Positions 13,340 to 24,400 of a DNA stretch of 64,000 nucleotides are shown here, one piece after another. Each line of letters opens with the position of its first letter. Within the stretch, counting starts at the first letter, position 1. A program made the translations under genes and the position numbers. Location: NCBI GenBank assembly GCA_050084515.1, contig CM114273.1:32736001-32800000 (forward strand). The letters are read 5' to 3'. This stretch comes from Blasia pusilla. Lineage: Eukaryota > Marchantiophyta > Marchantiopsida > Blasiales. The notes under the pieces are model-generated. The model was not told where the DNA came from. It searched no databases and was given only the letters and a program-made list of their open reading frames with translations.

Positions 13340-16300
13340 CCTTCTGAGGAATGCGTGCGCTCTCATTTCCGGTGCCCGGGAAGCTCCATCACTCCGCGAC
13401 ACGTCGTTGGACCGCATAATTTAAGCCGTGGCCCTGCAGCAAAGGCCCCGGACAAGGGGATCGTAGTAGTCATCGTACTGAGCCTTTCCGGTACAATGAC
13501 GGAAGGTGATACGAAGAGGGCTCTGTTAGGGGTGTATCGTGGGTACACGCGGCGCACGTTGATTATTGAAGAGAGAATCGATTCCGGAATAAGGGACGCC
13601 CGTGGGTCCTACTGGATCCATGCGGTGCGTTCCACATTTTGTGACCGGGCGATCGTCGCAACCACAATTTCGGACATCGTTTACCGTCGGCCTCTAATAA
13701 AAGCGCGTGCACGGGCAGCCCAAGTGGTAGGGTACAGAGTGGCAAGTATATGAAGATCGTAGACCCGAGCGGCAAGGCTATAAATAAATGAACAAGAAAC
13801 GCTAAACGCGTCGGATTGTTATTATTATTGATTATTATTACCAAAACAAAAATATGTGTACGTGAAAAGGGGTCTGCGAGCATGCGAGATCCCCGCTAGC
13901 TAAAGTAGAGGCATGACCGGCGGAGTGTTGGGAGTGGACAACAGCCGGGGAAGAGATAGCGGAGGCGCCAAATAGAAAAGAAAAGAAAACAGTCTGTAAA
14001 CTGGCGGATCGAGTGGCGCTATCGGACAGAGAGGCAGATCGCACGATCGCGGTACAGTCCACCTGCAGCAGTCCAAGCCAGTAGAGTGAACTCGAGGTCG
14101 CCGAAGCTGACTGGGGTTAGCTCCCCTGCGGCTAGGTCTGACCCGCGCGTTCGGGCAGGTGGCCAGCGAGGGGAGCCAGCAGGGGAGGAGGGTCCCGCTG
14201 GCAAGCAGCACTGTTGCAGGATGGCATGATGCCTTCCTGCCTGCATGCCCAGCCCCAGCCCCAGCCCGTGGCAGAGCTGGACTCCCGCGTTCTTCAATCC
14301 AGGGAGGATCCGGAGGACGCTCCCTCCCGCTCAGCTCGCAGTCGCTGGGGGTGGGCCGGTCGCTTTTGCCCCCGTCGCTCCAACGGACCGACGGACTCAT
14401 TGATTGACGGATGACTACTTCATGAACGCCAAAAGTAATAACGAGGGGCTGGATCTCTCGCGGGCGGACGGACGGGTTTTCGTCGATGAGCGGCGATGGT
14501 TTTCTCGCTTCGCCGGCGACCGAGGGACGCAGGATGGGAAGGTCGCGCGTGTAGCGGTGGCAGCCGGGTTTCTGGCCGCCGTCGTAGTGCGCAGCGGGAC
14601 TCCGTTTGCCGCCGGCGTTGAAGTGTCGATCTTGGTGCGGACGAGAACGGGAGCTCTGCCTTCCGGCAATCGAAGAAGCGCGTGCTTCTTGCTGGCACAC
14701 ACAGACGAGGTAGCCGGCGCGAAGTGAGAGAGGATGGGGTCCTATCGGTCGCGGGAGGGAGGAGGAGGAAAGACGGCAGGTACCCGAAAGCGGGTGCGAC
14801 GTGGGGCACCCGCGATGTGGTGGAACCACGCTAGGCGGCGGGTGAAGATTGCGGAGGGGAGCTTGGTTGGGTGCGCGCAGTAGGAGTAGAGTGTGGTTTG
14901 CTGGGAGCTTGGCCTGCAATCAGGAGGGCCGCCATAGCCAGCGTGGTTTGTTTGTTTGTTCGTTCGGTTGTTCCGTGGCCGTTTGCGTTTTCGCACCTCA
15001 GGTACGCTGCCCATTTGTGGCACCGGCCCTGCTATGCGTGTTTTGCCGAGCTGGCTGACGAACCTGCCCTTCCACTTCCCCCGTTGTGTGACAGATTGAC
15101 GATTGGGGAGGGGCTTCGCGCACTGATCTAGACTTCGCTTATCGCTCCCATCTCGAAATCGAGTTTCTAATCAGCCGGTGGCCGGGCGAGGACTTTGTGG
15201 TTCTGTGCTTGTTGTCTTTACGATTGCTGCAGGATAGTGGCGGTGGCGGTTGTAGTGGCAGGTCGAGTAGTTGTAGACGAGGCAAGGGCTGGAAAGAAGC
15301 AAGGAAGAGGGCGTAGGCAGCAGCCAGGGTTTGACGACAGTCGGTGACTCGGAATCTCTCACCGGGGGAAACAAGACGCCTATGCTTCCAAAAGCTTGGA
15401 TATGACATGTGCGGTTTCTTTCCTACGGTCTCTTTGTGTCGTTGGTTCGGTGTGTACCTGGTACAAGATTTTCGTCCCTTCTCAGATATGCACATCCCAG
15501 GGTAGCATGGAACAATCGGATATGTCTAGCATGCTACCTAGTCGGAGCCTCCATAAGTCCATGCCTGTCTCATCTCCAGGTCTTCCATGTTATCCATGCT
15601 TCTTTGTTGGAAGTTTGGGGCTGTTTTGACGAATCATGACAGCGTCTCAACATTACACACTTCACTTTGTTCTTTGTCTGGTTTACCTGTGATGTGGTAA
15701 AGCTAGACCTATCCAAGTCGGAGAGGTCTCTGTTCTCGTACCTACACTTGTCTTTCCGTGTCATACATTCTCTATATGGCTCCGTTATGGTTGTTCTAGC
15801 CAGTCAATCACAGGCTCCGTCTAGAATTGTCTGGACATTGTTCTCGCCTTTGTTTCTCGCTCGTGTCTGGAGGCTTTGTGTCTGAGTGCATGAGTTGTGC
15901 TTCACTCAGTTGAATCGTAGCAAGCTTCGGTCGTGGCGATGTATAGTCTGACCCGTGCAATGCTGCTTTACGCTGGTCTTCACAGGTAGTAACTAGTACG
16001 CGATGGTGCAAGTGGCTCGGACCAGGGCTTGAGGAATGTTTGATTTATAGTGGATAGTTAGGGCGGTCGGATGTAGGGAAATGATGGGGACTCAGTGCGT
16101 CGCGAGTATGTACCATTCAAAGCTCTCTGGGTTAGATTACTGGCTTATTCCTTCATCGGAGAAGGGTAGCTTTTGGAGCGAGGTCCAACTTTGAAGCAGG
16201 ACCTACGAGGGTGGGATACTATCTTTGAGGGCCTTCTCACGTCTACTTGGTTGGTGTGGAGGTATCGGCTGCAGGGTGGTGGATTGGGAGATCTCTGTAG

Positions 16301-16444
16301 AGCGAACCCTATTATTTCACCGGTTCCACCCGATCAGGTGTGAGGAGCTCGCTACGCGCGCAGGAATCTGTCATGATATGAACAAGAAATAGATAGGTTA
16401 GAGACACCATAACCGACGATTGACAACAGTCCTGTGCCCCTGCC
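13340..16444 (+). other. GC-rich upstream and probable 5' leader region of the palmitoyltransferase gene
   Basis: Base composition rises sharply at about 13.33 kb and stays GC-rich to about 15.3 kb. The block precedes the first coding exon of the + strand DHHC gene. Several long open frames occur on both strands (for example 13900-14919 on -), but they overlap one another, as GC-rich DNA with few stops will produce. I read this as a promoter and CpG-rich untranslated leader, possibly with a leader intron. I cannot place the transcription start from sequence alone. Confidence 0.4.
13779..13787 (+). promoter_or_regulatory. candidate TATA box (TATAAATAA)
   Basis: A good TATA-box match stands inside otherwise GC-rich DNA about 2.7 kb upstream of the first coding exon of the DHHC gene. 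It would imply a long leader. The link to that gene is inference. Confidence 0.3.
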
Positions 16445-19400
16445 GTGCATGAAACGGAGATGGCCATAACATCTGCGGGATGGGTGGGTGACGATAAGAA
16501 ACAGCCACAGAAACCTGCCAAGGGAAAGCGCGTGTACGAAGTTTGGAAAGGCAGCAATGTAACTCTCCTGACTCTCGAACCTTGTTCCATAGTCTGCCAA
16601 TTGTTCGAAAGGTTTCAAAGATTAATGCATGGCACTGGAGATGAGTGGTAGAAGCTGGAGTGTTTTCTTTGTCTGTAGTTCGCATTACCTATAATGATCT
16701 CCTCTCCACAGCATTGATTAATCTCAGTCGGATCCCGTATAACGGATTTGTGGCGCCATTGTCCTGTGCGTGAGGCTTGTGATTGAGATAGGGTAGAAGG
16801 GCATGGATGAAGTCGCAGAGAAAGTTGTTGTCCCTAGAAACAAACTCAGGTCGCCTCCGGGTCAGACTGGAATGAGTATTCTAGAGGGATGATGGGCAGG
16901 AGCTTGATCTTTAGACTTATTTAGTGCCAGTACGTCTGGGTTTGCTCCTTGTGCGGCTGGAGCAGTTTTGTTGCCATGTGGAGGCAGTTTATTCCACACC
17001 TGCGATTCCTGCTAGTTTCCGCTTATACAGATATCTTCTGTGAGTGGGCGCTACGGGCTAAGAGTGTGGTCATGTCGCTGGGCAGGTATCTGCAATGGTG
17101 ACTGTATTTGTTTTGGTTGTAATTCTCACGATAAGTGTATGCTTTTGACGGAGTTACACGCCGTTGAAAGGCAGTCTGTGGCGAGTCTTGTACCCTGTGT
17201 TGTAAAATGAACCCTACTTGTGGCCTAGAGTGTGAGCTATGGCTTTGCATCTTTCGGATGTGCTGTGGAGTGGGGATCCCTTATTCATGCAGTCTTCTGG
17301 AAATAGATTCTTTTGGAAGCAGCATTGGAGTAAGTTCCAATGAGAGGGATTCTGATCGAGTACTTCTGGTTGCAATTGTGCAGAGGTTTTTCCTCTGTGG
17401 GAGGTTGATATTTGGACCAGATGTACGGTCATTGGTGGTGACTGTGTTTCTAATTGTAGTTCCAGCGGTGATCTTTTGTGTTTTTGTTGCGCGGAAGCTG
17501 ATAAACAAGTTTTCAGATGACAGCGGCGTTGCTGTTCTAGTTGCAGCCGTTGTATTTACTACCATTGTAAGTTCATTCATTATGTCTTCTTGCTGACTGT
17601 GTCGAGATAGTGGTGTTCTTAGAAGAAATACTACATGCATTACTTTCCTGTCATCTTCGTAGTTATTCATGCCCATTTAAGAAAAGTTAGTATTTCCATT
17701 CATAAGTTGGGCACGTTTTTATTAGGTTCCCGGTCTTGTTCTGGGTAGGTACAGCTTGGTGAGTCTTGTTCTGGGTAGATACAGCTTGGTGATGGTAGTA
17801 GTACTCTGGTGGCTGATGAGTCTTTGGTGGAACCTAAAGTTTGTAATTGGTGCTAGTAAGAGAGATCAATATCCAGTGTTGCATGTGGCGTGGGGTTGAC
17901 GACAGATTTTACTTCCCATAGATTAGTTTCACCGTGGTGACATATAATCTGGTTCGACCTGGCAGGTTTTAGTTCTACTACTTCTCACCTCAGGCCGAGA
18001 TCCTGGTATCATTCCTCGCAATGCGCATCCACCAGAGCTGGAAGAAGACTTTGATGCTGCAAACTCACCAGCCGAGTGGGGAGGAGGGCAAACACCCCGT
18101 CTCCGATTGCCGCGAACCAAGGATGTTATGGTGAATGGTTTTCCAGTCAAGACGAAGTATTGTGAGACTTGCATGCTGTACCGACCTCCAAGGTGTTCAC
18201 ATTGCTCGATCTGCAACAACTGTGTGGAGCGATTCGATCACCATTGTCCATGGGTTGGGCAATGTATTGGACAAGTACAACGAACCCCTCAATCTATTGT
18301 TTTTTAGATCACGCGTTGACTGTTTCAGGATATGTTTGATGTCATTTGTGTATTCTTCACACACGCCAAACGTTTAACTTTTGTAGATATGTTCTGCATC
18401 TCAGTCCCGATGCTGGTCCATTTGAGGATTACTTAATGGATTGAGCAGAATTTATTGTTCTTGCAGATGTTTGTGATCTCTGTGGAGGAAGGTGAATTTC
18501 ATTGAAACTGACTGTTTTATTGCACTGCAGCGAAACTACCGTTTCTTCTTCATGTTTGTCTCATTTACGACATTGCTCTGCATATACGTTTTCGCCATGT
18601 GTGGAGTATACATCAAGTTTCTCATGGACGAGGATAAGAGAACAGTTTGGAGGGCACTGTCCAAATCTCCAGCATCAGTTGTCCTGATGGTGTATACCTT
18701 CATTGCCGTTTGGTTTGTGGGTGGTCTTACTTTGTTTCATCTTTACCTCATCAGCACCAATCAAGTAAGCTTGAACTTCTTGCTTGTAATTTCATTGGGG
18801 ATGTGTAGTTTTCTACCCCTCAAGCTTCAGATTCTTGTAGCTCTCAGGAAATTGTGTTCAGCTTGTATGGATTCACATTCTCACGAAAATCACGCCTGGG
18901 GTTTCCCATGCATGCAAACTTGTCCAGTACTTTCTGTCTTAATGTTGTCAACCTGGATCCACCTGACACCCTGGGCTTCATTTTCCTGCAGACTACCTAT
19001 GAGAATTTCCGATACCGCTATGACAACAAAGTGAATCCTTACAATCGGGGTTTCCTCAACAACTTCCGAGAAATCTTCTGCACGAGAGTTGTGCCATCTA
19101 AGAACAAGTTTAGAGCAAGGGTGCCTTTGGACTCTCTTGGTCAGAACATCATAAATCAACCATCAGGAGAAAATACAGACATGCGTGGTTCTAGTGTGTC
19201 TAAAGGTGAGGGTGACCTGGAAATGGGCTCAAAAGGAGTTTGGCAAATAGGTGGAGAGCATGGTATTGGACCAGACACTGCCGAGGATTTGCATGCACGG
19301 ATCAGTACAGGAAGTGAGCTGGGATTGGAAAGTAAGGATGGTTTTGATGAAAATTTTCCCCTGGATCGGAACTTGGCAGGTGATGGTGAAACTAGAGCTA

Positions 19401-19537
19401 CGCATCCTAGGCGATCTAGCTGGGGCCGTAAAAGTGGTAGTTGGGAAATAACTCCAGACATTCTGGCCTTGGCCCAAGGAGCTGGGGCAGAAGGGAGTCG
19501 GGTGAATGGGGACAGTACTCCTCCAGGCAACAGATAA
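16445..19537 (+). CDS. DHHC-type protein S-acyltransferase (palmitoyltransferase), five exons
   Basis: Integral membrane enzyme that attaches palmitate to cysteines of target proteins. My splice model is 16445-16558, 17384-17566, 17966-18274, 18531-18764 and 18992-19537. All introns are GT-AG in phase 0, giving 461 residues, typical of plant PAT proteins. Exon 1 ends with VYEVWKGSN and exon 2 opens with [17 protein letters not shown], a hallmark of this plant family. The cysteine-rich domain in exon 3 contains CxxC pairs and DHHC at about residues 190-193 ([12 protein letters not shown]). TTxE (TTYE) opens exon 5 at about 281. Four hydrophobic segments flank the domain, two before and two after. 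The C-terminal tail (about 330-461) is hydrophilic. The start could instead be the second Met at 16460. Endomembrane or plasma membrane location is inferred from the family; substrates are unknown. Confidence 0.9.
17731..17803 (+). repeat. short tandem duplication in intron 2 of the DHHC gene
   Basis: Two adjacent near-identical units of about 36 bases, each containing TCTTGTTCTGGGTAG and TACAGCTTGGTGA. It lies wholly within the intron, with no coding effect. Confidence 0.6.
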
Positions 19538-19728
19538 GAGTGGGCTCGTCCAAAGTTTTACTTCTTCTGGCCTTCCTTCTGTTGATCTGGACCCCATTGT
19601 GTCTAGGGGAAGGAGGGAGTCAATATTTTAACTTCATTTGAGGCTTGCTGGTCAGGCTAAAGAAGCGTATACTATGTGCAGAGAGAAAGACAGACTCTAC
19701 TCATTAAGTAGTGCCTGTCACAGCCTTG

Positions 19729-19766
<38 letters not shown>

Positions 19767-21402
19767 GAGGCGCATGCTGGAAGGTCTTCATTTGATGCAA
19801 CATCATCATTGTCTTAATTTAGAGTAGTGCCAGCAGGCCTAGGCTTTCTGGAAGTATCTCAATCAGCAGCAATTGCTACAGTGCCGCAGTGCCATTGCAC
19901 TTATTGCTCAGGGTCTCAATTCTCCAAATACGCAGTGATAGATAGAAAGAGAGGTCCTGAGCTTTTCATTGTTCCACTTATACATCTGACATGAAGATTC
20001 AAGATTCTTGTCGGATGGCTGCGGGGCAATTCACTCTATTGCTGATTTCCACTTCGAAGGAGCAGGGTTAGCATCTGGCATGTGGAGACTTACTTTGTCT
20101 GGGAAGCTGTCTGGCCTTTCTCGGAGATCTGTAGCTGTTATTTTGAAGTCCATTTCACTGGGCTGTTCGTTGATGGTAATGGAAAAGGTGGCTGCAACAG
20201 TAAGGTGGACTGTTGGAAACATGGCGAAGTTCTTGTGGGGGAGTGCTGAACTTGAGCTACCCCCGTTCTACAAATATCTAGAGTTACTTCATGGAACTGA
20301 AGCCATGGCACTGGGAGCCTGTCTTGAGATATGTAAATGAGCTTTGTAAGGCAAGTTTACATAAGCCTTAGACGAGCATTTCTTTGCACCTCGAATCATC
20401 AAGGTCCACTTGCAGATCCACGTTGTTGTCGCAAGTTGCCAGGTACGGCTTAAATTGATTTCCTTTTCTGTGGAAGAGCAATGAACTCTTCATAAGTTCT
20501 TAGAAAGTTACATAGCTCAGGAGGACCTATCAGACATGTCCGTGTGGCAACTGCTCCAGTGGCTTTGAATGCCCTTCCCTCTACTATACTGATGTCTAGT
20601 TATCTCTGGTCTCAGCACATTGTAGAGAATGTTCCGCAGTCTCTGTGACATATGTCCACATTGTAGTCACAGCCGACTGGTTGAGGAAGGCTGACTGGTT
20701 GTATGATGATCATAGTAAATCGTTGTTCTCAACCGACTGAAGTACATTTGCTCCTGTGGTGCGCACTATGAGAGCTTTTATCTGGTGTCAGACGGATGGA
20801 TCGACAAGCACGGGGTTTTCTCTCCTCCTGGAGAGTACACAGCTTCCTACATCTTCGCCCAAATGAGATCATGTTCATTGTATTTTGCTCACTGGGTTAC
20901 GCGTGTAAGCTTGGAGAGACACGATCTATTAGCATGTTGGTGCCTGGGCCGCTGTTGTGAGAGTAAAACCGCCGCAACGGATTCTGATCCCGTCAGGTCT
21001 TGGGTCGGGCAAGTTTAATAGATTCCTTAGTCGAGGCCTCTGGACTAAGGACAAGGCATTGGGCTTTGCTACTTTTAGTCGAGTGACATGAGCTTTGAGA
21101 AAGGGTGGGATTCGGAATGGGTGGGTAGGAATGGGACGTGCTTAGCCAACCACACACTCAAGTACGTAGACCAAAGGTACATTAGCAGAACAGGAAAGGC
21201 GTCGTGCGCCTGCCTAGACTGGCCTGGGCACGATGGTGCACAGTTCTGGTAAGTTGTATCACGACTGTCCCATCTCTAGGAACTTGTCATGCCTTGTCAT
21301 CAGAAAATCGTGATTATTGCACTTTAATTTTTTCAAAATTTATCCGACCAGTTTTCCCCCCTGTGGACTTCCGTCGGTGTCGGACCAAGCTTTGTCAGAG
21401 TG
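19538..21402. other. 3' flank of the DHHC gene, then intergenic DNA
   Basis: No gene can be supported. The first few hundred bases are probably the 3' untranslated region. A 110-codon + frame (20008-20340) and a 77-codon + frame (20785-21018) have no recognisable motifs. The two convergent host genes (DHHC on +, ABCG on -) end on either side of this stretch, so it should hold both polyadenylation regions. Confidence 0.45.
19729..19770 (+). repeat. (GA)n microsatellite
   Basis: About 42 bases of almost pure GA, with two GATA interruptions toward the end. It lies in the probable 3' untranslated or downstream region of the DHHC gene. Confidence 0.9.
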
Positions 21403-24400
21403 TTATCGTCCTACAGAGACGCACATGCCTGGACAACATGTCCTCAGCGGTTTCCCTTTCAGAAATCCTCGGGAGTAGTCCCACTTCCTCGTGCGGACCC
21501 TCAGAGCTAAATAGAAAATGACACGGTACCCCAGTGCCAACAGCATCATGGCCACTGCACTCAGAGCCCTATCGACATGCGCCCCTACCAACTTCCTCAT
21601 AATTGCGTCCGAGTCGAGGTCCTCGAACCAGACGGTTCCCGCCATATTCTCTAGTTCGTTGCCGACAACGGCCTCGTACGAATACTTGAACACGGAGAGA
21701 TAGTGCAGCCACAGCCAATACGCGGGTACGGTGTCCCTGCATAGACGACAGGCCAAGAATTAGATCCAGGGTCCGGGGAGTTTCTCCCAGGGATCCGGTA
21801 CATTGCCGGTACCTCCTAACCGGGAATGGCCAAACCGGCTTCAGAACCGGTTCTACCATGCCCCTGATACTGCCGAACAGTTTTACTCCTGATACTGCCG
21901 AACAGTTTTATATGAAACGAAAGTTCCTGACTCCCATGGGCCTCCGGAGAGGTCGCGGCGACCTCATTTCTGCGACTAATGTGTATTTCCGTAGGACAAG
22001 CCAAGAAACATAGGGATTCAGCAGAAACCGTTAGATGTGCATTGAAAAGCGCTAGGGACCCCTAGGGCCCGCGACCTCCCGGCCATGGGACCCGGCTCTA
22101 ACCGGCAGCGATCACCCGCTACCCCCCGGGTCTCCCCAATTATCGATCAGATCGGCGTCGGTCACAAGATGCCATAGCAAGACGAAAGCAGCGGAGGAGG
22201 TAAATTGTCCGTCAGATAGACGACGTAGTGAACAGCTCCCAAGCTCGGTAGAGCCTCCGCCTACATGCGAACTCAGTTGCTATGAGGGTCCGCACATGTC
22301 TGGAGAACACGTCGTCAGCGGTGTAAACTCTTGGAAGTAGTCCCATTTCTTCGTGCGGACCCTCAGACGTAAGTGGCAATACCTTGCCACTAGTTGTCGG
22401 TCAGATCGACGACGTCGTGTGCAGCACCCAAACTCGGTAGATTCTCCACCCCCGCGCAAATTCACAGTCTTGCCACTGGATGTCGGCCGGGCATTTACAT
22501 GCGCAAGCGCTTGTCCCTCGTAGACCACAGCGCGCGGACTCCGCAGTCACTCGCCACTAGCAGAGATTCGAGTGACGGTTTCCTCTTCGGTTTCCACCGA
22601 ATCTAGTAAAGAAGTGGATAATTTGTAATCGGAAATATCGTGTAGGGACCGGGGGGAGGACGAGGGAAATCTTACTTGTTCATGAAGTAGTCCGAGATCA
22701 GGAACATGGAGGCGTACACACTTCCAACCACCACAAGAGCAATGCTACAATCGGGAGCTATGGCGCTGACACTAGCCACCAAAGCATTGGCCACGCACAG
22801 CACGAGGAATATGACAGATATAAAGAAGAACAGTGCACTCGCTTTCGCCACAAGACCCACGGCGAAGTAGGTCAGGCAGGAGAAAAGCGTCGCTTGGAAC
22901 AGAAGGAACGGCAGCGCCGCCACGGAATGGGCCACGGCATACGACGACGTTCGATACGCTCCCCGTGATCGCTCCCGTAGAAAGATCTTCCTCTCCAGGA
23001 GCAACATCGGCACAGCTCCGGCGGATGTGAACACCAAGACGGCGAGAGTGAAAACTGTGAACGCTTGTCGTTGCTGCACTCCTTTTTCCGAGACAGGGCT
23101 TTTGTGGAAGAGCGTGATTAAGATCATGCTAGTCAGTACCTGTAATCCAATTACTCACATCAAATCAGATTCACACAGTTGTGGTATACTCCTTTTTTCG
23201 AGACAGGGCTTTCGTGGAAGAGAGTGATTAAGATCATGCTCGTCATTTCCTGTCATCAAAATATCCACATCTAATCAGGTCCACCCATTTGTGACACACG
23301 GAAACAGTGCTACAGAACTCACATACGACGCGCTACTGCGACCGGATGACCGAGCACTGCAACTCGATCTTCAGCGGGTCATCGTTGGAATTTCGAGCCG
23401 TCTAGGTAGAAGTGATTAACGACAGACGGAAGTGATGGCCACTCCCCGAGAGGATGTATGGCACAAGCACACGGAGCATGTCCACTCGCCTTCTTCTCAA
23501 ACTCAAGAGCGCTTTCTCTTTCTGCCTTAGAATCACAAGATCTTCAATCGCAGACCCTCGACACCATAGCTCGTCGAGGGGCGGCGTGTAGTCAAAGCTT
23601 TTCAGGACATCTCCTTCATCAGAACCATCGTCGCTGTCGAGCGCATGTAGAACGTTAAGAGATCGGATCAAATGCCATGCCTCCCACAGTCATGCAGACG
23701 AAGAACATCATAAACAGAGTTTTTCGTTCCTCTGTTTATGAAAGCAGATTTGAGATCTCCGGACACTGTCCGCATATAGGAAGTCGGAGGAAATGGACAG
23801 AGGGGAGAAAGTTAGAGGATCAACCGTAACCACAACTTGAGTGCTGAAGAGAGAACGAGTGCGGAAACTGTTGTAGAAATTGCGTAGTGAGAGCACCAGC
23901 AGCTCCGAGGAGAATGAGGTCGCGTAATTGCGCCGCCTTCGCATACTACGAGGATGGCGATGTGTCGAGTTCCGATGAATCCGTTCTTGCAATTTCAGCA
24001 AATTCTCTATGTCTTTCTGTAACTCAGCAATTCAGGTCAATCACGTGTTAGCAGCCAATGATCTCTACTGTGACGATGTCTTTTGTCTCGCTAACTCAGC
24101 AATTTGGGTCAACGAAGTGTGAGCAACCCATGCACTGTTATGATGACGGTGTTTCTTCTCTTTCCGTAACGAAGGGATCCAGAAGTAGTGGCGCACGTAT
24201 TCTTTTGGCGAGTTTTCTCCGTCGGTGATACAGCCATTTTGGGTCCAATGCACTGCTATTTTGACGATGTGTCACTGGTGGGATTCTAAGGGACGTTCAC
24301 ACAATAATATCAAGATGCGCACTGAGGATTGACATTCCACTGCTGGTATGCCTGGTTTTAGCGCTATTGAATATAATGAAGAAGGGAGGTTTGTGGCTTA

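Noticed and set aside
13900-14919. 339-codon minus open frame in GC-rich DNA upstream of the DHHC gene
   Set aside because: Pro/Arg/Ser-rich low-complexity translation with competing frames of similar length on both strands; best explained by few stops in GC-rich leader DNA.
17207-17383. Possible coding start of the DHHC gene at the Met at 17207
   Set aside because: The conserved VYEVWKGSN precursor is at 16532-16558 and splices in phase to 17384; residues encoded from 17207 to 17383 do not resemble the family.
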